From Xanthobacteraceae bacterium (GTDB taxonomy: Bacteria; Pseudomonadota; Alphaproteobacteria; Rhizobiales; Xanthobacteraceae): a stretch of DNA of 34,037 bases. Shown piece after piece: positions 15,879 to 23,122 of the stretch. Under the pieces are notes generated by a model. That model had not been told where the DNA came from and did not search any database. It saw only the letters and a program-made list of their open reading frames with translations. Positions within the stretch are counted from its first letter, which is position 1. Each line of letters begins with the position of its first letter. The stretch is taken from assembly GCA_019745775.1 (NCBI GenBank), contig JAIESR010000010.1, positions 1 through 34,037 on the forward strand. The letters are read 5' to 3'. The position numbers and the translations under genes are program-made.

Positions 15879-17120
15879 TTACGCCGCGAGATTGCCGAAG
15901 CGGCGCAGGTTCTCTTTCTGCTTCTCGTTGCGCGGCGGCAGCTTGAACAGCCGCGCCGCACTGCCGCCGAGGATATTGTGCTTGGCCTTCTCGGACAGGA
16001 ACGGCAGGTCGTAGATCGCCGACGGCAGGTCGAAGTCCCAGTGCGGGTAGTCCGACGCGTAGAGCAGCTGCGTCTCCGCATTGATCATGCGGAACGTGCA
16101 CTCGAGCGCCTCCCTGTCCACGGTCTCCATCGGCTGCGACGCGTAGTACATGTCGCGCATGTAGTCGGACGGCTTCTTCTTGAGGAGCGGAAATTCCGAC
16201 GGCCGCAGCATGAACTCGTGGTCGAGGCGCTGCATCAGAAACGGCACCCAGGCGAGGCCGCCCTCGATCCAGATCACCGGCAGTTTCGGGAATCGCTCGC
16301 CGACGCCGTTGGTGACCCAGTTGGTGACGTGCAGGATGTTGTAGAACGGGAAGCCGAGGCCGTGCACCGCGGCGAAGCGGTTGAGCGACTTGAACACCGG
16401 CTCCATCGGGTTGATGGCGGAGTGGAACGACAGCGGCAGGCCGCGCTCCTCGAGCGCGCGATAGACCTTCATGTGCCGGTTGTGATGCACCGGCTGGCCG
16501 CGCACCGAGGTGATCATGAAGCCGGCGACGCCCTTGCGGCCGGCGAAGGTCTCGATCTGGCGCATCGCCGCGTCGGGCTCCGACAACGGCAGGCTGAGCA
16601 TCGAATAGAAGCGGCCGTCGGATTCCGGGATCGCCTTCTCGGTCAGCCAGCGGTTATAGGCCCAGCACAGCTCGACCTCCATCTCGGAGTCGGGATGCAG
16701 GCCGATCGCGAGCATCAGCGTCGGGAACAGGCAGGAATAGTCGACGCTCATCGCGTCCATCCAGCGGTGGCCGAGCTGGACGTCGCGCATCTTGCCGCCC
16801 TTCTCGGTCTTCTCGGAGGAGCGCAGCGGATAGCGCGTGATGCGGCCGCCCATGTCCTGGAATCCGACCGCCATGTTGGGGACGAGACTGCCGCGGCCCT
16901 TGGCGCGGCTGGCGAGCGCAAGCTGGCGGATCACCTCGTTCTCGATGAACGGGAGGATGTCGTCCATGCACTCGTTTTCGTAGTGATGGGCGTCGACGTC
17001 GACGATCAGCATGTCGTCGAACTTGCGCTGCTGCGCCTGCTTCTTGGCGTGCGCCAGCAGCCGCGTGGTGTTGAGCTCTTCGACGGGGACGCGCCGGCCG
17101 CGATCGGCAATGAGTTCCAT
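15879..17120 (-). CDS. Amidohydrolase-2 family protein
   Basis: A 413-residue amidohydrolase-2 (ACMSD/OMPDC-like TIM barrel) protein. Metal-ligand motif VDVDAHHYENE lies at about residue 39, a core histidine in LPLSFHSAINPM, and a C-terminal Asp in LLYASDYPHWDFDLP. EGGLAWVPFLMQRLDHEF is typical of this group. These enzymes hydrolyse or decarboxylate aromatic or amide substrates with one metal; the substrate is not readable. GGAGAG precedes ATG 17120. The upstream in-frame extension runs through a palindromic repeat and is rejected. It heads an operon with the RraA-like and Bug genes. Confidence 0.92.
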   Translation of the reverse strand: MELIADRGRRVPVEELNTTRLLAHAKKQAQQRKFDDMLIVDVDAHHYENECMDDILPFIENEVIRQLALASRAKGRGSLVPNMAVGFQDMGGRITRYPLRSSEKTEKGGKMRDVQLGHRWMDAMSVDYSCLFPTLMLAIGLHPDSEMEVELCWAYNRWLTEKAIPESDGRFYSMLSLPLSEPDAAMRQIETFAGRKGVAGFMITSVRGQPVHHNRHMKVYRALEERGLPLSFHSAINPMEPVFKSLNRFAAVHGLGFPFYNILHVTNWVTNGVGERFPKLPVIWIEGGLAWVPFLMQRLDHEFMLRPSEFPLLKKKPSDYMRDMYYASQPMETVDREALECTFRMINAETQLLYASDYPHWDFDLPSAIYDLPFLSEKAKHNILGGSAARLFKLPPRNEKQKENLRRFGNLAA

Positions 17121-17196
17121 GGTCGTTTCTCTCCGCTTTTTGTTGGTTTGGCAGGCGCCGTGGCGTCGCTCGATCGGCGGATTATAACGCTGCGGG

Positions 17197-17292
17197 TAGG
17201 GTGGGCAAAGGCGCGTCTTCGCGCCCTGCCCACCTCGACATTGCGACTGGTTCAAAAGAAGAGGTGGGCATGCTTCGCCTTTGCCCACCCTA
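17197..17292. repeat. Palindromic TAGGGTGGGCAAAGG repeat
   Basis: Perfect 15-bp inverted arms TAGGGTGGGCAAAGG (17197-17211) and CCTTTGCCCACCCTA (17278-17292), with inner GGCGCG/CGCGCC and GCCCACCTC/GAGGTGGGC arms. It lies in the 237-bp gap between the class II aldolase and amidohydrolase genes. It is probably another dispersed repeat family, and may block transcription between the two. Confidence 0.85.
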
Positions 17293-17357
17293 CGGAATCG
17301 ATCTCCTACAACAGGAGAAGGCGCAATAACTGCACTGCGCCCGGGACACGATTGAGC

Positions 17358-18119
17358 TCAATTCCGGTAGCTCGGGTCGACCTTATCGAGCACGCGCAGA
17401 TAGGCCGGCCAGTCGGCTGCGCCGCGGCCGGAGTCATGCGACTGGTATTGCGCGGCGACCTTCTCGCAGATCTCGCGCGGGATCTCGATCAGCTCGCCGC
17501 CGGTCGCTTCCATGCGCAGCTGGATGTCGGCCGCGCTCATCAGATACTTCATCAGCACGAACGCCTCGCGCGCGTTCTTGCCGACGGTGAGGAAGCCGTG
17601 ATTGTTGAGGATCAGCGCGCGGTTGTTGCCGAGCGCCTGCAGGATACGCACGCGCTCGCCGAAATCCTCGGTGATGCCCTCATAGGGGTGGTAGCCGATG
17701 CGGTTGTGAAAACGCATCGCCTGCTGCGACACCATCCGCAGGCCATGCTTGAGGCCTGCGAGCGCCATGCCGGTCTCGGTGTGGACGTGTACCGAGCAAT
17801 TGACGTCCGGCCGTCCGGTGAGCACGCCGCCATGCAGGGTGAAGCCCGGGCGGTTGACGCCGGCGGACTCGTCGAGGTCGTCGCGCATGTCGACCTTCAC
17901 CAGGTTCGACGCGGTGACCTCGGTCCAGAGCAGCTCATGCCGCTTCATCAGGAATTTCGTTTCCTCGCCCGGCACGCGGATGGCGCAGTGATTGTAAATC
18001 ACGTCGTCCCAGCCGTAGTGCGCGCACAGGCGATAGACCGCGGCGAGGTCGACGCGCGCCTGGCGCTCCGCGTCGGACACGTCGGCAAGGTTGATGGCGG
18101 GCTTGGTGGCAACATTCAT
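17358..18119 (-). CDS. Class II aldolase/adducin-family protein
   Basis: A 253-residue class II aldolase/adducin-domain protein. Zinc-site segments are CSVHVHTETGMALAGLKHGL (HxH) and ALILNNHGFLTVG (third His). The N-terminus has ARVDLAAVYRLCAHYGWDDV and YNHCAIRVPG. Members are fuculose- or ribulose-phosphate aldolases, or decarboxylases and hydrolases acting on non-phosphorylated acids. The neighbourhood (Bug receptor 25 bp upstream, amidohydrolase downstream) fits a non-sugar organic acid. ATG 18119 has GAGGACAG upstream; the longer in-frame start is within the intergenic space. Confidence 0.9.
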   Translation of the reverse strand: MNVATKPAINLADVSDAERQARVDLAAVYRLCAHYGWDDVIYNHCAIRVPGEETKFLMKRHELLWTEVTASNLVKVDMRDDLDESAGVNRPGFTLHGGVLTGRPDVNCSVHVHTETGMALAGLKHGLRMVSQQAMRFHNRIGYHPYEGITEDFGERVRILQALGNNRALILNNHGFLTVGKNAREAFVLMKYLMSAADIQLRMEATGGELIEIPREICEKVAAQYQSHDSGRGAADWPAYLRVLDKVDPSYRN

Positions 18120-18144
18120 GGGCTGCTGTCCTCGGGCTCTTCCG

Positions 18145-19116
18145 TCATTCCAGTGTAGCACCGGATGCCTTGATAATCGCAGTCCATTTCGGGATTTCCG
18201 CCTTGATGTAGGCGGCCAGCTCATCAGGCGTTGTCGGCATGATGTCCAGGCCGAGGCTGGTCAGCTGCTTGGCGGTCGCGGGATCTTTGAGCGTTTCCAT
18301 CATGGCCTTGTGGACCGTCGCGAGCACGTCCTTGGGCATGCCGGCCGGCCCGACCAGCGCGTGCCAGGCGGTGGCTTCGAAATTCGGGATAGCAAGTTCG
18401 GCGATCGAACCGACGTCCGGAAGGAGGGCCGTGCGCTTGAGCGTCGTCACTGCGAGCGCGCGGACCTTGCCGCTCTCGATCTGCGGCTTGGCCGGCGAGA
18501 CCGACGAAAAAAGCATCTGCACATGGCCGGCAATAACGTCCTGCAGCGCCGGGCCGGTGCCTTTGTAAGGGATATGGATGATATCGATCTTGGCTTCCGC
18601 CTTGAGCAACTCGCCGGCGAGGTGCGGAGAGGAGCCGTGACCGCCCGATGCGTAGCTGATCTTGCCAGGGTTGGCCCGCGCATGCGCGATGAATTCCGAC
18701 AGCGTCTTCGCCGGCACATTGGGATTGATCAGCAGAACGTTCGCCTGCGCACCGACCAGCGTGATCGGCGTGAAGTCCTTCACCGGGTCGTAGCCGGTGC
18801 GCTTATAGAGCGCCGCATTGGCGGCGAGGATGCCCGAATTGGCGAGCAGCAGCGTGTAGCCGTCCGGCGTCGAGCGCGCGACGAATTCGCCCGCAATGTT
18901 GCCGCCGGCGCCGGCGCGGTTCTCGATCACCACCGGCTGGCCGAGCGCCTGTTCGAGGCGCTTGCCGAAGATGCGCGCCATCACGTCGCTCGGACCGCCG
19001 GGCGCGAAGCCGAGCACGAGCGTGACGGGCCGCGTCGGATAGGCGGACGCGGCGTTGGGCGATAGCCCACAGGAAACAGCGAGGCAGGCAACGAGGCTTG
19101 CGACCAATCGCATCAT
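18145..19116 (-). CDS. Bug/TctC-family binding protein
   Basis: A 323-residue Bug receptor with signal peptide (MRLVASLVACLAVSCGLSPN, cleavage near ASA). Family segments are YPTRPVTLVLGFAPGGPSDV, then GQPVVIENRAGAGGNIAGEF and PDGYTLLLANSGILA, followed by VKDFTPITLVG, IPYKGTGPALQDVIAG and LLPDVGSIAEL. Two ATGs (19116 and 19113) are adjacent, with GGGAG upstream. It is very probably co-transcribed with the class II aldolase gene 25 bp downstream, so its ligand may be that enzyme's substrate or precursor. Confidence 0.94.
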   Translation of the reverse strand: MMRLVASLVACLAVSCGLSPNAASAYPTRPVTLVLGFAPGGPSDVMARIFGKRLEQALGQPVVIENRAGAGGNIAGEFVARSTPDGYTLLLANSGILAANAALYKRTGYDPVKDFTPITLVGAQANVLLINPNVPAKTLSEFIAHARANPGKISYASGGHGSSPHLAGELLKAEAKIDIIHIPYKGTGPALQDVIAGHVQMLFSSVSPAKPQIESGKVRALAVTTLKRTALLPDVGSIAELAIPNFEATAWHALVGPAGMPKDVLATVHKAMMETLKDPATAKQLTSLGLDIMPTTPDELAAYIKAEIPKWTAIIKASGATLE

Positions 19117-19254
19117 GGACGTTCTCCCGAAGATCGTGCCGGCTCTCTTGAAAGACGCCGTTGCACGGTGATCAAAGTGCGCTTTTTCCGATGATCCGGC
19201 AAGAAGGCGGCGCGGGCGCAGACGCCGCCATCGTGCCACAGCGTTCCGCGCTAC

Positions 19255-19674
19255 CTACTTGCGTTGCGAGGTTGCAAGGAGCGCCCGTGCGTCAGCCGCG
19301 ATCTTGTTGTGATCGAACGCCAGCACCTTGCGCTCGCAGTCCGCGACAAATTCGGCGCCGGCGGCGTCGTCGCCCGCGCGCGGGATGAACTCGACGACGT
19401 GAACAAGATACGCGATGCTCACGGTATGCCCGCGGGGATCTCTGCCGGGATCCGAGTACACGCCGATGAGCGAGAGCGACGCCGCGGTGAGCCCGGTCTC
19501 TTCAGCGAGCTCGCGCGCAGCCGCCTGTTCGGTCGTCTCGCCGTAGTCTACGAACCCGCCGGGCAAGGCGTATTGGCCCTGGAACGGCGGGTTCTTGCGG
19601 CGGATGAGCAGCAGCCGTCCCTGCGGATCGAACACCACGCAATCGGCGGCAAGGGCAGGCGGGCGATGCGCCAT
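19255..19674 (-). CDS. NUDIX hydrolase
   Basis: A 139-residue single NUDIX domain. The Nudix box is complete: GGFVDYGETTEQAAARELAE followed by ETGL, matching GX5EX7REUXEEXGU. The N-terminus (CVVFDPQGRLLLIRRKNPPF) and YALPGG are like those of the ADP-ribose pyrophosphatase / mutator MutT-like subgroup. It hydrolyses a nucleoside diphosphate linked to X; the specific substrate is unknown. It starts 27 bp downstream of the RidA-like gene and is probably in the same transcript. Confidence 0.93.
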   Translation of the reverse strand: MAHRPPALAADCVVFDPQGRLLLIRRKNPPFQGQYALPGGFVDYGETTEQAAARELAEETGLTAASLSLIGVYSDPGRDPRGHTVSIAYLVHVVEFIPRAGDDAAGAEFVADCERKVLAFDHNKIAADARALLATSQRK

Positions 19675-19701
19675 GCTTTTGTCTCAGGTTGCTTCAGGCG
19701 G

Positions 19702-20166
19702 CTACTTGGCCACCGCGGCCACCACGTCGACCTCGAACATCATGCCGGGGCGCGCGAGCTGCACCACGTTGAGCAGCGTGTGCGGTGGCAGCGGGTGTCC
19801 CTTGAATACTTCGGTGCGGCACGAGCGCATCTCGTCGCGATAGCGGATGTCGGTCACGTAGGTCGTCGCCTTGACGATGTCGCCGACGGTCGCGCCGTGC
19901 TCCTTCAGGAGCTTGCCGATCTTCGCCCAAGCGAACCGGCATTGCGCGAGGAAATCGTCCTTGTGGCGGACCGAGCCGTCGTCCTCGTCCTCCGAGCCGA
20001 TGCCGGCGAGATAAATCATCTTCGCCGGGCCGGTGACGGTGACGACCTCCGAGAAGGCGCCCTTGGCGAACTTGCTGTAGTTGAAGTTCTTCTTTTCGAA
20101 TGTCTGGGCGTTGGCAGCGCTGGCGATGACCAGCAAGACTGCGGCTGCGGCGATGGCGCGTTGCAT
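19702..20166 (-). CDS. Exported RidA/YjgF-family protein with altered active site
   Basis: A 154-residue RidA (YjgF/YER057c/UK114) family protein with an N-terminal Sec signal (MQRAIAAAAVLLVIASAANA). Family segments are KMIYLAGIGSEDED, then KLLKEHGATVGDIVKATTYV and PGMMFEVDVVAAV. RidA proper deaminates reactive enamine/imine intermediates using an Arg in the P-A-R-S-C segment. Here the aligned segment reads PPHTLLNVVQL, with His in place of that Arg, so canonical imine deaminase activity is unlikely. Export to the periplasm also differs from cytosolic RidA. GGAG precedes ATG 20166. The upstream in-frame extension crosses the tRNA fragment and is rejected. Confidence 0.88.
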   Translation of the reverse strand: MQRAIAAAAVLLVIASAANAQTFEKKNFNYSKFAKGAFSEVVTVTGPAKMIYLAGIGSEDEDDGSVRHKDDFLAQCRFAWAKIGKLLKEHGATVGDIVKATTYVTDIRYRDEMRSCRTEVFKGHPLPPHTLLNVVQLARPGMMFEVDVVAAVAK

Positions 20167-20274
20167 GGGATACTCCGTGAGATGGATTGTTCGCACGGAC
20201 CACGATAGGGCCCATAGGCCCGGTCGGAAAGCCGTTGCCAAGGCGCCCGGCCTGCTCCATCTAGATGGGCAAGC

Positions 20275-20314
20275 GGTCCCGTAGCTCAGCTGGATAGAGC
20301 ACCGGTTTCCTAAA
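20275..20314 (+). repeat. attL: 5' half of tRNA-Arg(CCU)
   Basis: These 40 bases are identical to the first 40 bases of the intact tRNA at 33962. They span the acceptor 5' strand, D-arm and anticodon stem-loop up to one base past the loop. The sequence then departs into TCTTTTTTCG, so no functional tRNA can form here. This is the original 5' portion of the host gene, still behind the host promoter region. The 6-T run right after the junction could stop a short tRNA-half transcript, though there is no strong hairpin directly before it. Confidence 0.95.
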
Positions 20315-20430
20315 TCTTTTTTCGTCGTATCGCGTGAGCACACCTGATACCACTTGAGCCTATTCCATGCGGCCATCTCGACGTCCTTTGTCCGCTTTCA
20401 ACCTCCGCAATCATAGGCAATCCTGGGTTG

Positions 20431-20454
20431 TCCGGTGGCAATTCCGGTGGCAAT
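20431..20454 (+). repeat. Paired TCCGGTGGCAAT repeats, candidate integrase arm sites (left)
   Basis: TCCGGTGGCAAT occurs twice in tandem without mismatch (20431-20442, 20443-20454), 117 bp inside attL. The same motif occurs as a pair at 33910-33932 just inside attR, in the same orientation. Paired short direct repeats at both ends of an element are what arm-type binding sites of tyrosine integrases look like. This is inferred from position and sequence only. The rest of 20315-20488 shows no gene. Confidence 0.65.
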
Positions 20455-20488
20455 CTTGCGCCAGGGAATCGCACTTGGAGAGCAGGGC

Positions 20489-20647
20489 ATGGCAAAGAAG
20501 CCGACGAACGAGCGCACCAGCAAAACAGTAGCGAGCATCGCAGCGCGCGGCCTTAAGCGGCCCGGCTCACTTACGAATGCGGAAATTCGCAAGATTGCGG
20601 GGACGGCACTGACGCAGACTCCCAACAAGCCGAAAAAGCGTCCTTAG
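20489..20647 (+). CDS. Small conserved-looking hypothetical protein
   Basis: A 52-residue basic protein (MAKKPTNERTSKTVASIAAR...LTNAEIRKIAGTALTQTPNK). ATG 20489 has GGAG and AGGG within 15 bases upstream, better than the in-frame ATG 20435. From memory, small proteins with this ASIAARGL...EIRKIAGTALTQ pattern recur in proteobacterial islands, often beside genes of unknown function. I know no assigned role. It is the first gene inside the left end of the element and may be transcribed with the MltR-like gene 36 bp downstream. Confidence 0.6.
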   Translation: MAKKPTNERTSKTVASIAARGLKRPGSLTNAEIRKIAGTALTQTPNKPKKRP

Positions 20648-20683
20648 TCCGTTCACTCTCCGCTCTGGTCGGGCGATGGTTAC

Positions 20684-21304
20684 GTGGCCAAGCCAACGAA
20701 ATCGTCAACAAGTCAGAAGGCTCGCGAACCGACGTTGCGAGAGCTGAGCTATGCAACAATTTCTGCCGACGAATTGGCGGGCGTGTTGGAAGATGCGCAA
20801 GACGGTCCCGATCGTTTTGCAGTGATCGTAACGGCTACTGTGCTGGAGAGCGCTCTTACCCAATTGCTGTTGCAAAAATTGCGGGTGAATGATCGCACAG
20901 TTATTACGAGCCTTTACGAAGGAGGCGGGCCGCTCTCCAATTTTTCGGGAAAGATCAAGCTTGGTTTTGTTCTGAATCTGTATGACGACGTGACACGGGA
21001 CAACCTGGAATGCATTAGGCGCATTCGTAATGCATTCGCCCACTCACCTCTAAATTTGTTGTTTACGACGCCGCAAGTCATCAGAGAATGCGAGAAGTTA
21101 TATGTGCCTCGCTCGTTCCCGGACGAGATAACGAGCCGCCAGCTTTACATTCGGTATTGCGTAGAGGTGATGGTGAAATTCAACAGGCGTGTGGCCGCGT
21201 ATATACTCCGAGGCCAACGCCGTTTGCAGCGCGAAGTCGCGAAACTGGACAAGGCGGAGCGTCCTGTAACCAGGGTTCCAAGGACTGTCGACAAGCCTGC
21301 GTAG
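20684..21304 (+). CDS. MltR-like protein with Rx4H (HEPN-type) motif
   Basis: A 206-residue protein resembling the MltR (mannitol repressor-like) family. Visible segments are FAVIVTATVLESALTQLLLQ, then LYEGGGPLSNFSGKIKLGFV and the helix ECIRRIRNAFAHSPLNL. The RNAFAH segment is an Rx4H motif of the type found in HEPN ribonucleases, and MltR-like proteins share that helical layout. A mannitol role is unlikely because no mannitol gene is near. GTG 20684 is used; the nearby ATG 20676 is out of frame. It is followed 13 bp later by a SieB-like membrane protein. Such a pair inside an integrated element suggests phage-related defence or exclusion, but this is inference. Confidence 0.65.
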   Translation: MAKPTKSSTSQKAREPTLRELSYATISADELAGVLEDAQDGPDRFAVIVTATVLESALTQLLLQKLRVNDRTVITSLYEGGGPLSNFSGKIKLGFVLNLYDDVTRDNLECIRRIRNAFAHSPLNLLFTTPQVIRECEKLYVPRSFPDEITSRQLYIRYCVEVMVKFNRRVAAYILRGQRRLQREVAKLDKAERPVTRVPRTVDKPA

Positions 21305-21317
21305 GATTTAGACCGAT

Positions 21318-21899
21318 ATGGATTGGCTCAAGTCGATCGCTGAATTTATTAGAACCTGGCAAACTGCCTTGGCGTTATTTGGTGGCGGCGCGACGGCGAT
21401 TGCTGCGCGAAGTGCGGGACATGTGAAATCTGACCTCGAGTTTACGATCGCGTTTCTCTCTGCTCTGGGCTTTTGGATGTTGATCGCGATGGTCCTCGAT
21501 GCGAGCTATAGGGCAATAAGAAAACGCCTACGTATGAACCGAATTGCGGCCAAGCAGCAGATAGGACGCGAGAAGGCGGCGAAAGTAACGCAGGCGGCCG
21601 CTGAGCTACAGGTACGACGTGCGGTCGGCAACATCGATCATCTTCAAAAGTGGGAAGCCGACGCTCTTGCATGGATATATCACCAACCGGGACAGCGCGC
21701 GCGCGCCAGTATACATCACGTCGGCATAGATGGCCTAGTAATCCTTGGGTTGCTGGCAGCGGAGGATCGACGACAGCCGAGTAGTGATCGGGTCTGGTTT
21801 ATCCCGCCAGAGATTGTAGAGGCGATCCGTAGCCAATTTGGAGAGCCTGACGCCTCAAAAGGCAAACAGCGAGCGCCTTGGCTTAACCAACGTGTTTAG
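21318..21899 (+). CDS. Two-TM membrane protein, SieB-like (superinfection exclusion B) architecture
   Basis: A 193-residue protein. Two hydrophobic segments (about residues 14-30, TALALFGGGATAIAARSA, and 42-63, FTIAFLSALGFWMLIAMVLD) are followed by a basic amphipathic stretch. A cytoplasmic C-terminal domain (KWEADALAWIYHQPG...VGIDGLVILGLLAAEDRR...VWFIPPEIVEAI) follows. This order matches what I know of SieB-type exclusion proteins: paired TM helices, then a winged-helix-like domain sensing a status and ending transport or growth. The match is architectural, not residue-level. It lies in a tight same-strand run of cargo genes. An uncharacterised membrane sensor is the alternative. Confidence 0.5.
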   Translation: MDWLKSIAEFIRTWQTALALFGGGATAIAARSAGHVKSDLEFTIAFLSALGFWMLIAMVLDASYRAIRKRLRMNRIAAKQQIGREKAAKVTQAAAELQVRRAVGNIDHLQKWEADALAWIYHQPGQRARASIHHVGIDGLVILGLLAAEDRRQPSSDRVWFIPPEIVEAIRSQFGEPDASKGKQRAPWLNQRV

Positions 21900-21919
21900 A
21901 AAATCGCCGGAACGGTTCC

Positions 21920-22471
21920 ATGCGCCCAGAGCTGCTGTTTCTCCGTCGATGCGAAAAAATGGATTCGCTTTCAAAGTCCAACAATGAGGCGGACGTATTA
22001 GATCTCGCAGCCTATTTGCGCCAATTTATTTTGGATGGGCATTCGCTGATCGATACGGTGAACAAAAGCCATATCAAAATACGGTTCCACGTCGGGTGCG
22101 CGACGTACCCAATAGACGACCCGCACGAAGCACAAACGTTCTGGACTATCGTTGATGGCCTGGATCCAGAGATCCGGCGGCCTGGCGCGCCGTCCGCTCA
22201 CCTCACGCGCGACCAATTCCTCAAGCATGTGGTCATCAACAACTTTGGAAAGAAAATAACCATCAAGGACATTATCGAGCACACCGCTAACGCAGCAGGC
22301 GGCGTTCACCATGATCCCAAGCCGCGAAACACCCCGACCGCCAACGCAAGTAGAACCGTGCTCGTGCATGGCCTGCCGATTGACACCTTTTACCTGAAGC
22401 CGATTGCTATAATTGTACTTAGGGCCGTTCAGCCAATCGTCGAGGATGTTCAGAAACGCGATGGGTACTGA
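21920..22471 (+). CDS. Hypothetical protein, cargo block
   Basis: A 183-residue protein that I do not recognise. It has a helical N-terminal part (EADVLDLAAYLRQFILDGHS), a central segment (HVGCATYPIDDPHEAQTFW) and a conserved-looking stretch TIKDIIEHTANAAGGVHHDP. The pattern D-x-I-x-x-x-A-N-x-x-G-x-V-H-x-D-P resembles part of helical proteins that flank restriction or defence genes, without a named family. No TM segment. ATG 21920 has a weak site; ATG 21959 (MDSLSKSNNE) is equally possible. It sits 20 bp after the SieB-like gene and 8 bp before the next gene, so it is very probably in their operon. Confidence 0.6.
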   Translation: MRPELLFLRRCEKMDSLSKSNNEADVLDLAAYLRQFILDGHSLIDTVNKSHIKIRFHVGCATYPIDDPHEAQTFWTIVDGLDPEIRRPGAPSAHLTRDQFLKHVVINNFGKKITIKDIIEHTANAAGGVHHDPKPRNTPTANASRTVLVHGLPIDTFYLKPIAIIVLRAVQPIVEDVQKRDGY

Positions 22472-22479
22472 GTCTATCG

Positions 22480-23103
22480 ATGGCCAAACCAACGCTCAGC
22501 GCCCTACGCGCGAAAAACACCAAGGATCAATACGAGGCGCTTGGCCGCTTTGTCGAAGCATTCGAGGCGATGGTTGACAAAGCCAGATCGGTTTCGGTCG
22601 ACCTGCTGAGCCGCAGCGCCGCGCACGAGAACTTGGTGACCATCGCGCTCCATCACCCCGTCATGACGGCAACACCGCTATTCGAAATCATGCGGGCCAT
22701 GATCATGGAAATTCTCAAGGAAGATCGCCACCCTCTACACAATGACCGGCAGCTCTATGCCGCTGTCTTGCGACAGATCAGCACCGAATACATGGACCTC
22801 GTCAGTACCCGCAATAACTTGCTGCACGGTACCTGGTTTGTTGGTCACGTCTCCTTAGCCGGTATCGGCGTCGATGAGGCGAAGGAATTCTTCATACGAA
22901 AACACAAACCGACCAAGGACGGTCTCGATCAACTTGACCTGCCAAAGAAGCCGGAAGAACTGTTGAAGCTGGTGGAGCGATGCCAAAAAACCGGCACCTG
23001 GATTGTAGTATTATACACGTTCTTGGCGGACCATCGCGACATCCGGCAAGCGTTCTACAAAGAGAACGGCACGTCTTACGTTCTCGATCCTGAATTCGGT
23101 TAG
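22480..23103 (+). CDS. HEPN-like hypothetical protein
   Basis: A 207-residue, mostly helical protein without a family I can name. The segment EYMDLVSTRNNLLHGTWFVG contains RNNLLH, an Rx4H motif followed by G-x-W, as in HEPN-domain proteins where Arg and His form the RNase site. The N-terminal half (YEALGRFVEAFEAMVDKARS, then FEIMRAMIMEIL) is compatible with the HEPN helical bundle. This is the second Rx4H protein of the cargo block. It begins 8 bp after the preceding gene and ends 19 bp before tcmP. A toxin-like RNase or an RNA-binding sensor is the plausible role; without an alignment this remains a motif-level call. Confidence 0.55.
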   Translation: MAKPTLSALRAKNTKDQYEALGRFVEAFEAMVDKARSVSVDLLSRSAAHENLVTIALHHPVMTATPLFEIMRAMIMEILKEDRHPLHNDRQLYAAVLRQISTEYMDLVSTRNNLLHGTWFVGHVSLAGIGVDEAKEFFIRKHKPTKDGLDQLDLPKKPEELLKLVERCQKTGTWIVVLYTFLADHRDIRQAFYKENGTSYVLDPEFG

Positions 23104-23122
23104 CGAAACTACGGACCCGATA

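Noticed and set aside
15726-18158. 810-codon open frame on the plus strand
   Set aside because: It is antisense to the RraA-like, amidohydrolase and class II aldolase genes, all of which show clear family motifs on the other strand.
20275-20314. A second tRNA-Arg gene at the left end
   Set aside because: Only the first 40 bases match; the T-arm and 3' acceptor strand are missing, so it is the attL remnant, not a tRNA.
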